Part shown: positions 12,109 to 22,629 of the stretch, piece by piece
Numbering within the stretch: the stretch's first letter is position 1
Layout of the letters: every line of letters begins with the position of its first letter
The notes under the pieces: generated by a model
Told to the model about the DNA's origin: nothing
The model's database searches: none
Seen by the model: only the letters and a program-made list of their open reading frames with translations
Program-made: the position numbers and the translations under genes
Source: Euborellia annulipes
Taxonomy: Eukaryota > Arthropoda > Insecta > Dermaptera > Anisolabididae
Length of the DNA: 64,000 nt
Reading direction: 5' to 3'
Assembly: GCA_023213315.1 (NCBI GenBank)
Contig: JAKCPI010012734.1
Location: 124,001-188,000, forward strand

Positions 12109-12702
12109 CAGGGGTGGATGGGCATAAACCATTAAAAAGGATTAGCGATCCGATCCACTAATACAATCCGGCTGCTGCAAAAGGATTAGCGATCCGTTCC
12201 GCTAATCCCAGCCTTTAAAGAAAAAGGATCGCTGTTCCGATCGCAAATCCAGATCCGTGATCCGAAAATCCGATCCGGTCTTGATTTTTAGTCGTTTGGG
12301 TGAATCAAAAGAATTTAAAAAATTAAATATACAAATTAAACACGATTATTTGTTTCAACGGTTTTATTAATTAAAAATTAACACTTGATATGTATTTCGA
12401 CAATTACTTGTCATTATCAGAAGTGATTACATTCATATAATAGAGGAATGGAGATATCAGCCAAATTAGAATGATCCAGGTTCAATAAAACTCCCAGAAT
12501 AAGACGTTTATTTGGCCATCTTCAGTTATTGGGCTACAAAATTACATTCAATTATCATTATTATCGAAAATAATTAGCAACCCAATCCTAGATCCAGAGA
12601 GCAAAAATTATTTCGATATAGATCAAAGATCCTCTCCAAAAAATGATCTCGATCCAGATCCAAAAATTCCGGATCATATCGGATTTAAATCGCGATCCTG
12701 CC
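12109..12702. mobile_element. Possible hAT-like element with GATC-rich body (family G)
   Basis: Begins CAGGGGTGGATGGGCA, a hAT-type end, and the right side finishes with TGCCTATCCCTC, a loose inverse. Many GGATTAGCGATCCGATCC words match 3165-3283 inverted. A Penelope-like fragment (12440-12545) is nested inside. No clean target duplication was found, so the right limit is uncertain. Confidence 0.4.
12440..12545 (-). repeat. Penelope-like/hammerhead-like fragment
   Basis: GATATCAGCCAAATTAGAAT, CTCCCAGAATAAGACGTTTA and TTTGGCCATCTTCAGTTATT match the left arm at 30.94-31.06 kb, with the GGCC-side of the stem deleted. Confidence 0.6.
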
Positions 12703-12719
12703 TATCCCTCATATCGTTC

Positions 12720-13560
12720 GTTCTTTTGCTGCATTATCGGCATAATTCAAAAACCGCCCTTAGTGAGTTATTGGCACAGTAAGAATAACAAAAAAAGTTC
12801 TATTATCTGGCAGAGTGACATACTAGCATAGCAAAATATCTAATTTTTTTGAATCGCAATTTTTTTTTTAAACTTATTTGCTGACTTCAAAACTGTAACA
12901 TTTCATTTAAAAAGAAGCCTTTATGCAAGGTGTACCAGTGATATTTTTGATAATAAAGAATTAATTTGTATAGCTACCGAATTAATTAGTTAATTTTGTA
13001 ATCAATAGTAGACTATCGTTATTTTTAATTAATCAGATATCAAACAGCAAAATAAGTTATTGACAAAAAAAAAAAAAGGGAATTGATGATTACGTAATCG
13101 CTTTCTTAATGATTTTTAATAAATTTTATATGAAAAATTAATTTTGTTGATCAATATTCGATTTATATCTTTTCTCAAGAACAAATAATCACTTTAATAT
13201 AACATTTTGATTAATCGAACTTTTCAATCTTATTAGATTACAATAATGTTATGTGTAAATTCTCAACTCACAATATCTCTAAAGTTCTCTAACTATTAAA
13301 TGTGTTTAACAACATTGCTAGAGGGTAGGTTAAATAAAAGGTTTGATAAAAGGAAAGATGGTATTTTGTTTGTTTGAGGAGTATTCACAAATATTTACAA
13401 GTGGCGTCCCGGGAGGAAGCTTTGAAAGTGAGTGAGTGACCTCGAGACAATTCTGCTATGGCGGAAAGGACCAAAGGGAAAAAGAGAAAAGAGAGTGCCG
13501 CTTTTTCTGCCAATGCAATAATACAATCACAATAATATTTGTCAAGATGTTTTGCTTATC
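12720..13560. other. AT-rich intronic DNA
   Basis: No gene or repeat recognised. A short less AT-rich patch at 13400-13520 has no coding support. Confidence 0.45.
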
Positions 13561-13564
13561 TAAT

Positions 13565-13826
13565 AAAATATGGTGTGACTGTCGCACAGCACACAACTTT
13601 CTCTTAACTTCGGTAATCGAAAGTTGTGTTCTGTGCTTGTCACACCAGATTTTTCGTGTCGACATATATTTAGTTCAGCCGCTATATTAGAATTCAAGAT
13701 GTAGAATTTATTAGTATGGGAAAATATTTATATTTTTTACCATGGCAACCATTTCTTCTATCCTTACTGTGAAGTACAAGAGTAAAGTAGTCTTCAGAAT
13801 ATTTCAATGGCAAAATGAGAAAGATT
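13565..13826 (-). repeat. Family A repeat, foldback-end half
   Basis: The terminal foldback (GGTGTGACTGTCGCACAGCA ... CTTGTCACACCAGATTTTT) is followed by the X-box-bearing segment (TTTACCATGGCAACC). The other end is missing. Confidence 0.85.
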
Positions 13827-13829
13827 TTT

Positions 13830-15160
13830 TTAATTTGAAAAATGGATGATGTATTTTCTCCAAAAGTTGAGATCTACAATTTTAATGTAAGATAATCAAG
13901 CATTTGTAGAGTTTATGAGTTCAAGAGAAGTCATTCCTCGGAAATATTAACAATTTTTAATTCCGAGGTCCAACCCTTAAAGATTTTCTAATAAAGGATT
14001 GTAACAATTGAAAAAATTAAATATAGGAAGCGTATGGGTGGGTCTCAGCTTTGAGAATCGCTGTATATTTTTTACAGAATTTTTGTTATTTTGGAATAGA
14101 GAGAAAGCTCCTCTCCTTTTTTTTTTTATTCGCACATTGTAACATATGACAATTTTTCCTAATCATTATTTATATTCATGTGGGGGATATATAAAATTAA
14201 ACAACCTTTTTCAAATTGAAACCGTACCCATTTAAAATGATTTAATATATCAATAAATTATATCAAATTAATATCAAGCTATGTATTTAATTTTTTTTTA
14301 TATCAAACATTATATTAAATAATTTATTATACTAATTCATTTAGGGATTTCAATTTATCAGATCAAGATCGAAAATAATAGGATTTGATTAAATTTGGAG
14401 AAATACACACTATTTTATTTCCGTTAAATAAATTACCTGGATATTGGGAGATTTTTTTGTTATTTTTTGATTTTTCTTATTGGGGATTCCCTACGTTCTT
14501 AGCAGAAATATATCAAATGGCATTTGATAATACTTACCTTATCCAAATACACAACGATATTTTAATCAAAAAAATACGTAAAGAGTTTTATTTTTTTTTA
14601 AATTAGAAAAATGCTTGAAACAAAGAGGTCAAATATTTAATCAATCACCCTTATATGTTATGACTTGACCTCTGTTTCAAAATTAAAATTCTATTTACTC
14701 CACACATCCATTAATTTTCATTTTTTCATAAGTTAACTTTAAAAGCACAGGCTACATAAACACTGATCTAAATTTTACTTTCCAATATTAAAAATTTTTA
14801 TTTTTTATTTCATAAAACATTCCATACGTAGCCTACTAAACAAGTAACATTTTTAATTTAGAATGTATGCGTAAGTTTATTACTAGTCTAATAAAATTTA
14901 TATCTGCTGGATATTTCTGGTATTTAAATTAAATATTATACATTTCTCGTAAAATTTTTTTCTACCTAACCAATTAAAATTTTAATTAATTACTTTAAAT
15001 ATTAAATTACTTTTATTTGTACTAGTATAATTTTATTTTGAAACAAAGTATATCTATATATCAAACATCAACTTGCTTCAAAATAATGTTCAGTATTTAT
15101 AGTTTTATATCTGATATTTCTAATTTTGATAATATAAATTTTTTCTGTGAGATCTGTGAG
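13830..15160. other. AT-rich intronic DNA upstream of the Ig exon
   Basis: No features recognised. Confidence 0.45.
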
Positions 15161-15235
15161 TGATGATTTTATATTTAGAAAAATTTTTTTCTAAATTAAA
15201 ATTTTTTCTAATACAATTTTTTTTTTTTATTTTAG

Positions 15236-15547
15236 TGGTGTGCGAAGATGGGCCGGTAATCACCCAAAATCCGACGGATATTTCCGTCCCGGAAGGCAAG
15301 AGTGCCCGATTTGAATGTTCAGCGGAGAGTGCCAATTCCGAACGACCCATCATTTATGCCTGGCATCGCAATGGCCAGCTATTAACTAATACTAGTCGCC
15401 GATATCATCATGTTGACAGCAATGGATCAGTGTTAGTGATAACAAGAGCAGACAGAGTTCGAGACCCGGGACAATATAGCTGTGTAGCAACTGATGCCGT
15501 AAATGGAGTCAACGCCGCGTCCAAAGCAGTCACCCTCGAAGTATTAT
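15236..15547 (+). CDS. otk: Exon 2: first Ig domain of a PTK7/Off-track-like receptor
   Basis: A 312-nt exon (104 codons), preceded by a polypyrimidine tract and AG and followed by the donor GTGAGT at 15548. Both boundaries are phase 1, the usual arrangement for Ig-domain exons. Counting from the joined valine (15235), the domain shows Cys28 (RFEC, 15316), Trp43 (YAWHRNG, 15361) and Cys83 in the DPGQYSC signature (15481), so the disulphide pair, core Trp and DxGxYxC are all present. There are two N-glycosylation sequons, NTS (52) and NGS (63). The domain follows directly after a signal peptide and resembles the first Ig domain of PTK7/Otk (pattern around W-NG...ADRVRDPGQYSCVA). PTK7/Otk is a single-pass pseudokinase receptor acting in Wnt/PCP and semaphorin signalling. 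Another Ig-superfamily receptor is possible; the Ig call itself is firm. No kinase, transmembrane or further Ig exon was found. Confidence 0.8.
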
Positions 15548-16046
15548 GTGAGTAGACAACAAGTTCATTATTTCAAATCAAATCTGCCAAAAGTGACAGC
15601 TTAGTGTGTTTAACGTGTACATGTACATGTTAGAATAAAAAATAGTTTAAACTTGATACTCTATAAATGTTTTAAAAAAATATAAGCTTATATCTAATAC
15701 TTAAATAAAAAATGCAATATATTTTTATTTTACTTAATAAATATTAGCTTGAAGGAAGCTTGAAGTAGACCTTATACTAAAATAAAAAAGCTTATATTTG
15801 TATTATTGTTTTAAGATCAAATTTGTTTGTTTCTTCTATCGTCTGTCAGATGCATTAAAACAAATATATACATTTATATACGACATTTGATACCTATAGC
15901 AAATTGAGCAAATCTTGAATTAAAAATATTCGGCGGGCAAAGCACCTAGGCACTGAGCATCGTCCCTTGCACTGGCTATTCCTCAGAAACCAAATTTTTT
16001 TTTTTATTTTTGTATAGAAACTCTCTCTAAAATATATTCTAGGCCT

Positions 16047-16884
16047 GAATAATAGAACGTGGCTGTAGCTGATATGTTTAATGGAAAGAGGATGCAGCCA
16101 AATAATTGAGCCTCTATCAGTAACGAACACTCTTTATTGGGACGTTTCGGCTGGGATCAACCCTGCCATCTTCAGCCTTCAAAGAGCATATTTAAATTTT
16201 ATATATACAAACTAGACAAGCCCCGCCGAAGGCGGGCTTACGTCTAGCGGGGCTGCCCCCTGACCCCCCTTGCTCGCCTTCATTGAAAATTGTGGATTTT
16301 TATAAAACATACATATATACATAGCGGTACATACAAACATTTTTCCCTTTCCATTTTTATATATAGAGTTTATTTTAACGGTTAATTAATCATGAACTCA
16401 AGATTTTTTGTGAATAATATCCTTTCCGGGACTCTCCCGGTACACAGACAAAAAATCTACGCCGATATTTTAGAATTAAAATGTAAATAAATAAAAAAAC
16501 CGTAAACATGGGTAAATATTTATACTTTGTTACCATGGCAACTATTTCTCCTAATTTTTATTTTTTTCTTATTTTAACGGTTAATTACTCATTAACTTAT
16601 TGTTATTTGTGAAACAAAACCTGTCCGGGACTCTCACAAACATACAAGAAAATTTCATCATAATTGGTTCAGTCGTTTAGGAGGAGTTCAGTCACATACA
16701 CACGTACAGAAGAATTTTATATATAAAGATAGAGTTGTCATTTTTCAATAATACAAGTTATTTGTATTCTTTGTCTAATGAATGTTATATTCCCTTAAAT
16801 ACCAACAAGTGATAGCGTGAAGGTCAAGCTTATAATCGTTACTGAATAGAGGCTCAATTATTTGGCTGCATCCTCTTTCCATTA
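16047..16884. mobile_element. Penelope-like inverted-pair element with 16-bp target duplication
   Basis: Flanked by a perfect 16-bp direct repeat, AATATATTCTAGGCCT (16031-16046 and 16885-16900). The ends are inverted copies of about 50 bp (16076-16126 and 16838-16884) sharing AAGAGGATGCAGCCAAATAA. Inside the left part, on the - strand, CTGAAGA (16169-16175), a stem GGC-A-GGG/CCC-A-GCC and GAAACGTC (16141-16148) form a hammerhead-like core. Variable target duplication, inverted terminal copies and such cores fit Penelope-like retroelements. No reverse transcriptase is present. An RTE-like fragment is nested inside. Confidence 0.6.
16207..16732 (+). mobile_element. RTE-like non-LTR fragment, nested
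   Basis: Starts near ACTAGACAAGCCCCGCCGAA and a GC-rich head, and ends with TTCATCATAATTGGTTCAGT, CACACGTACAGA and GAATTTTATATATAAAGATAG, the kind of tail seen on RTE-clade elements and their derivatives in arthropods. AATTTTATATATA occurs at both borders (16195, 16713). It contains an exact GTTACCATGGCAAC at 16529-16542 within a family A-like stretch. No open reading frame. Confidence 0.5.
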
Positions 16885-17261
16885 AATATATTCTAGGCCT
16901 ATTTTTTCATAATTAGGCCTCGACTCAAATTTTATTAAGGAAATTGAAAATCCCTTATTAAGTTTCACGTATTTATAGGCAAATTTCAAATTTTTTAGAG
17001 GGAAGGAGAGGAGAAAGAGCTCTCTTAATGATCTTGATTTTAAAAATATGTAAATTTTATTTCTAATTATTTAAATAAAAAAGTAAATCTTTTTAATTTT
17101 ATTTAAACTAACTGTGCGTTCCGTTCCCTAGCTAATAATAAACGCTCCATCAAATTTAAATTAGTTTTTTTTTTAAATTTCCCTTTTCGGCTGCAGAGGC
17201 CATTCGGGTTTTACTTTATATATATTTTAAATTAATAATACCGATGGCTATCGGGGAACGT

Positions 17262-17360
17262 TCAACACGCTGATTCCTCGGGGTCTCCCATCCTAGGTTT
17301 CACCGTTCTTGGCATCCTTAACCGTAACGATTCTGGGGACTGTTGGTATGGTCCATTGCC
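17262..17360 (-). pseudogene. 5S rRNA-like pseudogene or 5S-derived SINE head
   Basis: Read on the - strand the segment follows animal 5S rRNA in order: GGACCATACCAA near the 5' end, GTTACGGTTAAGGATGCC in the middle, AGGATGGGAGACC in the internal promoter C-box region, then GAGGAATCAGCGTGTTG near the 3' end. It is about 99 nt against the usual 119-120, with the main gap between the 5' stem and the middle. Divergence and lost bases rule out a normal 5S gene. Whether it is a lone pseudogene or the head of a 5S-derived SINE cannot be told here. Confidence 0.65.
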
Positions 17361-17383
17361 AGGTCTCCCTGCGTTTTTTAATC

Positions 17384-17470
17384 ACTTTCTCTTGCCCTAT
17401 ATATGAAATACATGGAGAGAAAGTATTGTGATCATGTTAAAAATTCGATGTCGAGTTTTTGATGCATATT
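17384..17470 (+). repeat. Family A repeat, terminal fragment
   Basis: ACTTTCTCTTGCCCTATATA end with GAGAGAAAGTATTG and AAAAATTCGATGTCGAG, directly after the 5S-like segment. Confidence 0.8.
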
Positions 17471-18815
17471 TATAATTATAATTTCCAAAAAAATCCAGCT
17501 TCTTTATAGTAATGATATTATTTATTCTCGTATTTTCTTAAAAAATTCCTCATCTCATATACATTGTTTTATAGATGTTTTCCAGTATGTTATTCATTTT
17601 TTGACGTGACAACGTCTTACAAATCATGTGTCTATAGTGGCAGGTTAGAGAGGCATTAACGAAAAAGTTCATCGGCTTGAATAACTCCTCTGTCGTAAGA
17701 GGTATAATTATTGTGAATATACGGTTAGAAAGAATGATTTTTTAGCTAAAGATTTCACCATTTATTTTTTTCCTATCATTTCATTTTTTTCCTATCATTT
17801 CATTTTACCGCGTTGCGGTAAATTCTAATTTGAAAGTTTAAAAAAAACCCTGTAGATTCTGAACGGCTAATCAGATCGGACTAAATGTGATGTCAATTTG
17901 TGCAGGAAGAAAAACTCTAATAGAATAAATAAAAAAATCCCGAGTAATTAACTCCAAAATCAGTTTTTTTTTTTTAAACAAATTTTTAAGACCCAAATAT
18001 AAACGTGACTTGCGCTTGAAATATTGACTCTCTCTTTTATTAATTCTACTTCGTCGATTACTTCTCACCTTTACTCAAACTTTTAAATCATAAAAAAATT
18101 CTTTTCATTAAAATAATTTTTTTTTTTTATATAAGTTACTTAGTCATCTTAAAACAGGGATCCATAGGCCTTTGATGGGTTGGCCCAGGGTCATCATCAA
18201 ACAAAAGGTTAATTAAAAAAATTAGTTATTAATAGATGCACTGCTAAAGCTTGATAACTATCCACCAACCACCCTTTATATTAAAGACACCTTAACAATT
18301 CCTTAACTTTTTGAACTATTATGAATATTTAATTATTAACTTTTCACAAACTTTGTTTTTGGTTGGCTGGTTTTGTTATACTGGTGATGTCTTTCTTCTT
18401 CAAGGCCATCGAGATCCAATTCACCTAATCAATCTTGTTTGACTACAAAGATCTTGATGGTCGAGTTCGGAAACCCACGGCTACTATTGTTTGTGAAACT
18501 CTCTCGACCACAAAGATCTCTTTAGCGAACTTGCGGTCAGATTATGAATGATGGCCATTGGAAACAAATGGATAATCATTTTATAATGAATAAGGTTCTG
18601 AAAAAAAAAAAATATCACGAATAGATAAGAAATTATTTGTTAATTTGGGATATGCCTGGTATCTATATTTATTATCTAACCAAATATAAATTTTCTAAAG
18701 CTTAAATCAGACTGAATAAATTTTGTATTTTTGAATTATATATAGGTTATATATAGATTTCAAAATATACCAATATTAACTGAATGGGGAAAAGAGAGGG
18801 ATAATTCATTTCTCT

Positions 18816-19372
18816 GATGCTTTTGAACAAAATCGTCCAAAAAGTAGACTACTAGTACTTTACTGGTGCACTTTTTCAGATTTTGTCGATTTTCTCGAAA
18901 TTTGCTCCAACGATTTTGATTAAAATTCCTAAATCAATTATTTTTTTAGTTGTTCTTTAAAACAAGGGCGGATACAGGGGGGGGGGTAAAGGGGGTAATT
19001 ACCCCCCTGAGATTTGAAAAAAATACTTTTTTTCGAAAAAAAAATGTATTTTTAATGTAAAATTTTAAAAATTAATACTTAAAAATTCGATTTATATTTA
19101 TATTCTGGCAAACAAGTACAGAATGCGCCTTTAAATTACCGAAATTAAGAAAAAAATGTGTGTTGTGCGACCACTCACACCAGATTACCCCCCCCCCCCA
19201 GAAACACCTCTGGATCCGCCACTGCTTTAAATTGTATATTCTTATTATGCCCTTGAAATCTTTTGAAACACACTTTACTCTTGTATTAAATACTTCATAG
19301 AAAAGATAGGATAAATGGATGCCATGATTAACAGTATTTAAATATTTTCCCATGTTTATAAATATTACATCT
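18816..19372 (+). repeat. Family A repeat, middle part, with nested hAT MITE
   Basis: Carries CTTTTGAACAAAATCGTCCA, CTAGTACTTTACTGGTGCAC, the CAACGATTTTGATTAAAATT block and, after the MITE, TTGTATATTCTTATTATGCC to TTTCCCATGTTTATAAATAT. Both outer ends are missing. Confidence 0.82.
18963..19224 (-). mobile_element. 262-bp hAT MITE inside family A
   Basis: The right end inverted reads CAGTGGCGGATCCAGAGG, a widespread hAT terminus; the left reads CAAGGGCGGATACAGG. The target duplication is CTTTAAAA (18955-18962) / CTTTAAAT (19225-19232), 7 of 8 identical, within the family A word TTCTTTAAAATG. Its body includes a GTAATCTGGTGTGAGTGGTC stretch resembling part of the family A foldback. A second copy is at 31.07-31.46 kb. 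Confidence 0.85.
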
Positions 19373-19373
19373 G

Positions 19374-19530
19374 CCCTTGCTCCGTATTATAGTTAGTAGC
19401 GTGCTGGCCTTCTATGCCAAGGGTCGCGGGTTCGGATCGCAGGCAGTCCGATTGTTTTATTTAAGCCATTCAGATACCAAATGGCTTAATTAAATATGCC
19501 CTTCATTGATGAATAGTCTCACTAGCCTAA
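19374..19530 (+). repeat. tRNA-derived SINE, truncated
   Basis: Head with TAGTAGCGTGCTGGCCTTCT and B-box GGTTCGGATCG, then CAGGCAGTCCGA and the body hairpin TTTAAGCCATTCAGATACC / AAATGGCTTAA. The GT-rich tail is missing. Confidence 0.8.
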
Positions 19531-19534
19531 GGGA

Positions 19535-20245
19535 TTATTTCATTGTTGGTTTTATTTGAGAGTGTAATATTTTTTACTTTATCTAACTATATTGTACGAC
19601 TTCTTCTGTGAGTTCTTCTGTTTTATTTACCAGTCTACCTAATTCATTATTCTAATTAAGAAATATAAAACTCTTACAAAGACATGGCAATAAATTCCTG
19701 TAATATAGTCTATATATTTTATTTTTCTTTACGGATGTGAAGTGCTCTTCACTGAAGGGAGAGAGCTTCCCACTTTTCGCTGCAATAGGTCGGTCCTTGA
19801 ACCCATCTTAAGAGACTCTACCTGAAGAGACCTCTTAAATAGTACCTATCTAATAATATACCAACACCTTAACAGACATATTGCAAGATTGATGTTCTAA
19901 AAATATGTTAAATATTCTTCAACTTATAATTTTCTAATTTTTATATAAATTTTTTAAACCAATCTATTTAGTATATAATTTTAGACTTGTTTCACTCTAC
20001 AAAAAAGAAGAGGTGTTTTTTTAAAATTTTATTTAAAGTCTTTTTAGACACAGGAGACCATTTATATCCCGACCCTATCTATTTCAATTGATGGGAAGCC
20101 AATTTAATTGAAATAAATTTATTTAGCATGAGACAGGATGTGAACCCCTGACGACACCCTTAGGCCTGGTACAAAATATTTCTTCCTATATGTTATACTA
20201 CAGCTTCCTATATGTTATACTACAGTAATATTTAATCTATTTAAA
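19535..20245. other. AT-rich DNA
   Basis: No gene. A duplicated CTTCCTATATGTTATACTAC (20184 and 20204) is a 20-bp tandem repeat. Confidence 0.5.
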
Positions 20246-20909
20246 AATCTGGTGTGACTGGTCTCACAGAACACAACCTTTGATTACCGAAGGTAAGAGA
20301 AAGTTGTGTTCTGTGCTTGTTACACCAGATTTTTTTATGTCAAGATATATTTAGTTTCCACCGATATATTAAAATTAAAGATGTTAAATTTATAAACACG
20401 GGAAAATAAATTTATTTATATTTTGTTATCATTGCAACCATTTCTCTTATCTTTCCCATGAAGAACAAGAATAAAGTGTGCCTCAAACAATTTTGAGTGC
20501 AAAATGAGAATATACATTTTAAAGAGCATCTAAAAAATAATTAATTTTTGAATTTGAATCAAAATCGAATAGAACGAATTTTGAGGGAAAAAAAAATCAA
20601 AAAAAAAACTGAAAAAGTACATCAGTAAAGTAGCTACTAGTACTTTTTGGCCGATTTTGTTCAAAAGCTTCCTGTTACGTCCAGGGCGCCGGCGTGACTA
20701 ACTAAAATATAAAATTTCAACCTTCTAGCCGTTTTCGTTCTTGAGATATTTTGTCCACAGACAGACTGACAGACAATGTTGCAAAATTCACTTTTTTGGA
20801 CTCGGGGGCCTCAAAACGTGTATATCCTTCAAAATATCGACATCGAATTTTTGACATGAAACCAATACTTTCTCTCTAGTATATTAACATATATAAGTAA
20901 GAGAAAGTA
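20246..20909 (-). repeat. Family A repeat, full length
   Basis: Complete, about 665 bp, from the foldback (AATCTGGTGTGACTGGTCTC) to GTAAGAGAAAGTAAAAA. The inner part of the foldback (ATTACCGAAGGTAAGAGAAA) is in the opposite orientation to the other minus copies, although the outer arms keep the minus orientation. Confidence 0.9.
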
Positions 20910-20914
20910 AAAAC

Positions 20915-21880
20915 TAATTAATATAGTTTTTCTTATCACCTCAAAATACTTTTTTTTCCTCTTTATTATTCCTACATCTTATTTAAAAGTTCGATGAAAG
21001 ATTTCACTTAATATTTCCACAAATGCCACTTAATAGATTAATAGACTTGGGAGACTCTCTCTCATGTTTTATTATTTATCTGTCTATAGTTAACTCATTA
21101 TAAATCTGTTAACAATAAAAAAAACTCATTAATATCTAATAGACCATTGAAAAATTAATCGTTTGTTAGTTTAATGAGTTTAGATTAGATAATAAATATC
21201 GATGAATGTAATTTTTAAACCACATACATAAATTTATGCATTGATATGTTCCCTAAGAAACTTGTTATTTTCATTCCATTTCAAAAACATACAGCGTCTA
21301 AAACATTCGGATAATAGAGTTGTATATACAAATAAATATAGAAGCGGCGCGGATCCCTCAGCACCCTGGATAAACACTCCAAAGCTCCAGACGGCCAGGC
21401 ATCTTTGCCGCCTGGAAGCTGAGGACATTTCTGTATACAAAATCCAGCAGCTCTCTCTTGACAAAGAGGGAAAAATGAATATGGAATTCTTTTTGATCAA
21501 ATTATTACTGGAAAGCATGTCTATTTTTGTATGGAAGGGGCCGACTGACCTCACTTTTCGTTTTAAACATTTAGGCTCGCTAGTATAAACAAGTGATGAT
21601 TTTAACATGGGTTGTCTTGGATAATCAATAATTTAAACCAGTTTAACGTTGAGATTTATTTATATAATAAAGGGCCTTAAAGTTTATAATAATCGTCTAC
21701 TAGGCTTAGAGATATTCATAATAGAGTACAGTTGATGCCATATGTGTTCGGGTGTGGAGCCTTGAGCTTAGGCAACTAAAATGCTTACCTTGTGTTGTTT
21801 TAAAAATAGCTTTTCCCTTCAGTTGCATTAAAAAAAGATTTTTATAACAATTAAAGTTGTGGTGTGCCAAATGAACAATC
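20915..21880. other. No repeat recognised; overlapping frames at 21.23-21.6 kb
   Basis: The block 21310-21560 is less AT-rich and open on both strands (115 and 124 codons), but neither translation resembles a known domain and no splice-site pattern supports an exon. A conserved non-coding segment or chance is more likely. Confidence 0.35.
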
Positions 21881-21885
21881 GTAGA

Positions 21886-21975
21886 AGTGGGTAGAATTGC
21901 TAGGATTTTTGCAATAAATAAAATTTACCAAATTGATTTTTATTTATTGCCAAAATCCTAGCAATTCTACCCACT
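21886..21975. repeat. Near-perfect 38-bp hairpin
   Basis: Arms 21886-21923 and 21938-21975 are inverse complements with one mismatch; the loop is 14 nt. The left arm starts AGTGGGTAGAATTGCTAGGA. The size (about 90 nt) is that of a pre-miRNA, but the stem is unusually perfect. It could be a MITE or a hairpin RNA source. Confidence 0.85.
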
Positions 21976-22368
21976 CCAAAGATTTTTAAAATATTGGTTT
22001 TGTTGACTAAGCTATAGGCTCCTAATGAATATCAGTTGAATTGTGGATCTAGATAATCTTCTTTCTCTGTCCTCAATTTATCACTATGCATGATCGGCGA
22101 AGAAGTTTTTCAAATTACCACCCTTCCCTCCCCCCTCTGGCTACGGTCCTGTTAACTACTACATACCTCGATACAATGGAGTAGGGAAGTCTGTCTCCCT
22201 TCCCTGTTTTATTTTTTTTCATAGGGAGTCCATTGATTCTTCCATTGTGCTCGCGACGAACGCTCTTGACAGAATGAAGATTCTGCGCAAATTTTTGTCA
22301 GCCCCTTTCTAGTTTTCATGCTTCAAAATTTTTGAATGCTTCAAAAAATATTTATTTTTTTTTTTAAA

Positions 22369-22623
22369 CATTCACACTTTTTTCTCATTCACACTCACAC
22401 TCCCACACACATTCACACTGTCTTTTCGGCAACTCAGGCCATATAAGACTTTTACGATAACCGTTATTGATTTAATATACATATATGGGGTCCAGGCATT
22501 CTTATTTAAGCCATCTGGTATCCAATTGGCTTAAATAAAATCATCCAACTGCCTGGGGTCCGAACCCGCGACGTTTGGTATTCGAGGTTAGCACGCTAAC
22601 CTCTACACCAAGCCCCGAGGGCT
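22369..22623 (-). repeat. tRNA-derived SINE, near full length
   Basis: On the - strand: GAGCCCTCGGGGCTTGGTGT, A-box region, B-box GGTTCGGACCCC, CAGGCAGT, the body foldback (TTTAAGCCAATTGG/CCAGATGGCTTAA), TTATATGGCCTGAGTTGCCG and the GTGTGAATGTGTGTG tail. Confidence 0.88.
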
Positions 22624-22629
22624 CAAAAA

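Larger units (their letters stand above)
113..15235 (+). other. Intron 1 (about 15.1 kb)
   Basis: Proposed intron between the signal-peptide exon and the Ig exon, with GTAAGT at the 5' end and a T-rich tract plus TTTTAG at the 3' end (to 15235). It is filled with family A copies, a TA-flanked MITE, a long hairpin and hammerhead-like fragments, listed separately. I saw no other open stretch with coding character. Confidence 0.55.

Noticed and set aside
21400..21500. WSFGVF string in a - strand translation, recalling a kinase motif
   Set aside because: Only a few residues match; flanking sequence has no kinase character, so it is not a PTK7 kinase exon.
21234..21608. Overlapping + and - frames (115 and 124 codons)
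   Set aside because: Open on both strands at once, no domain, no splice sites; probably chance openness of a less AT-rich patch.
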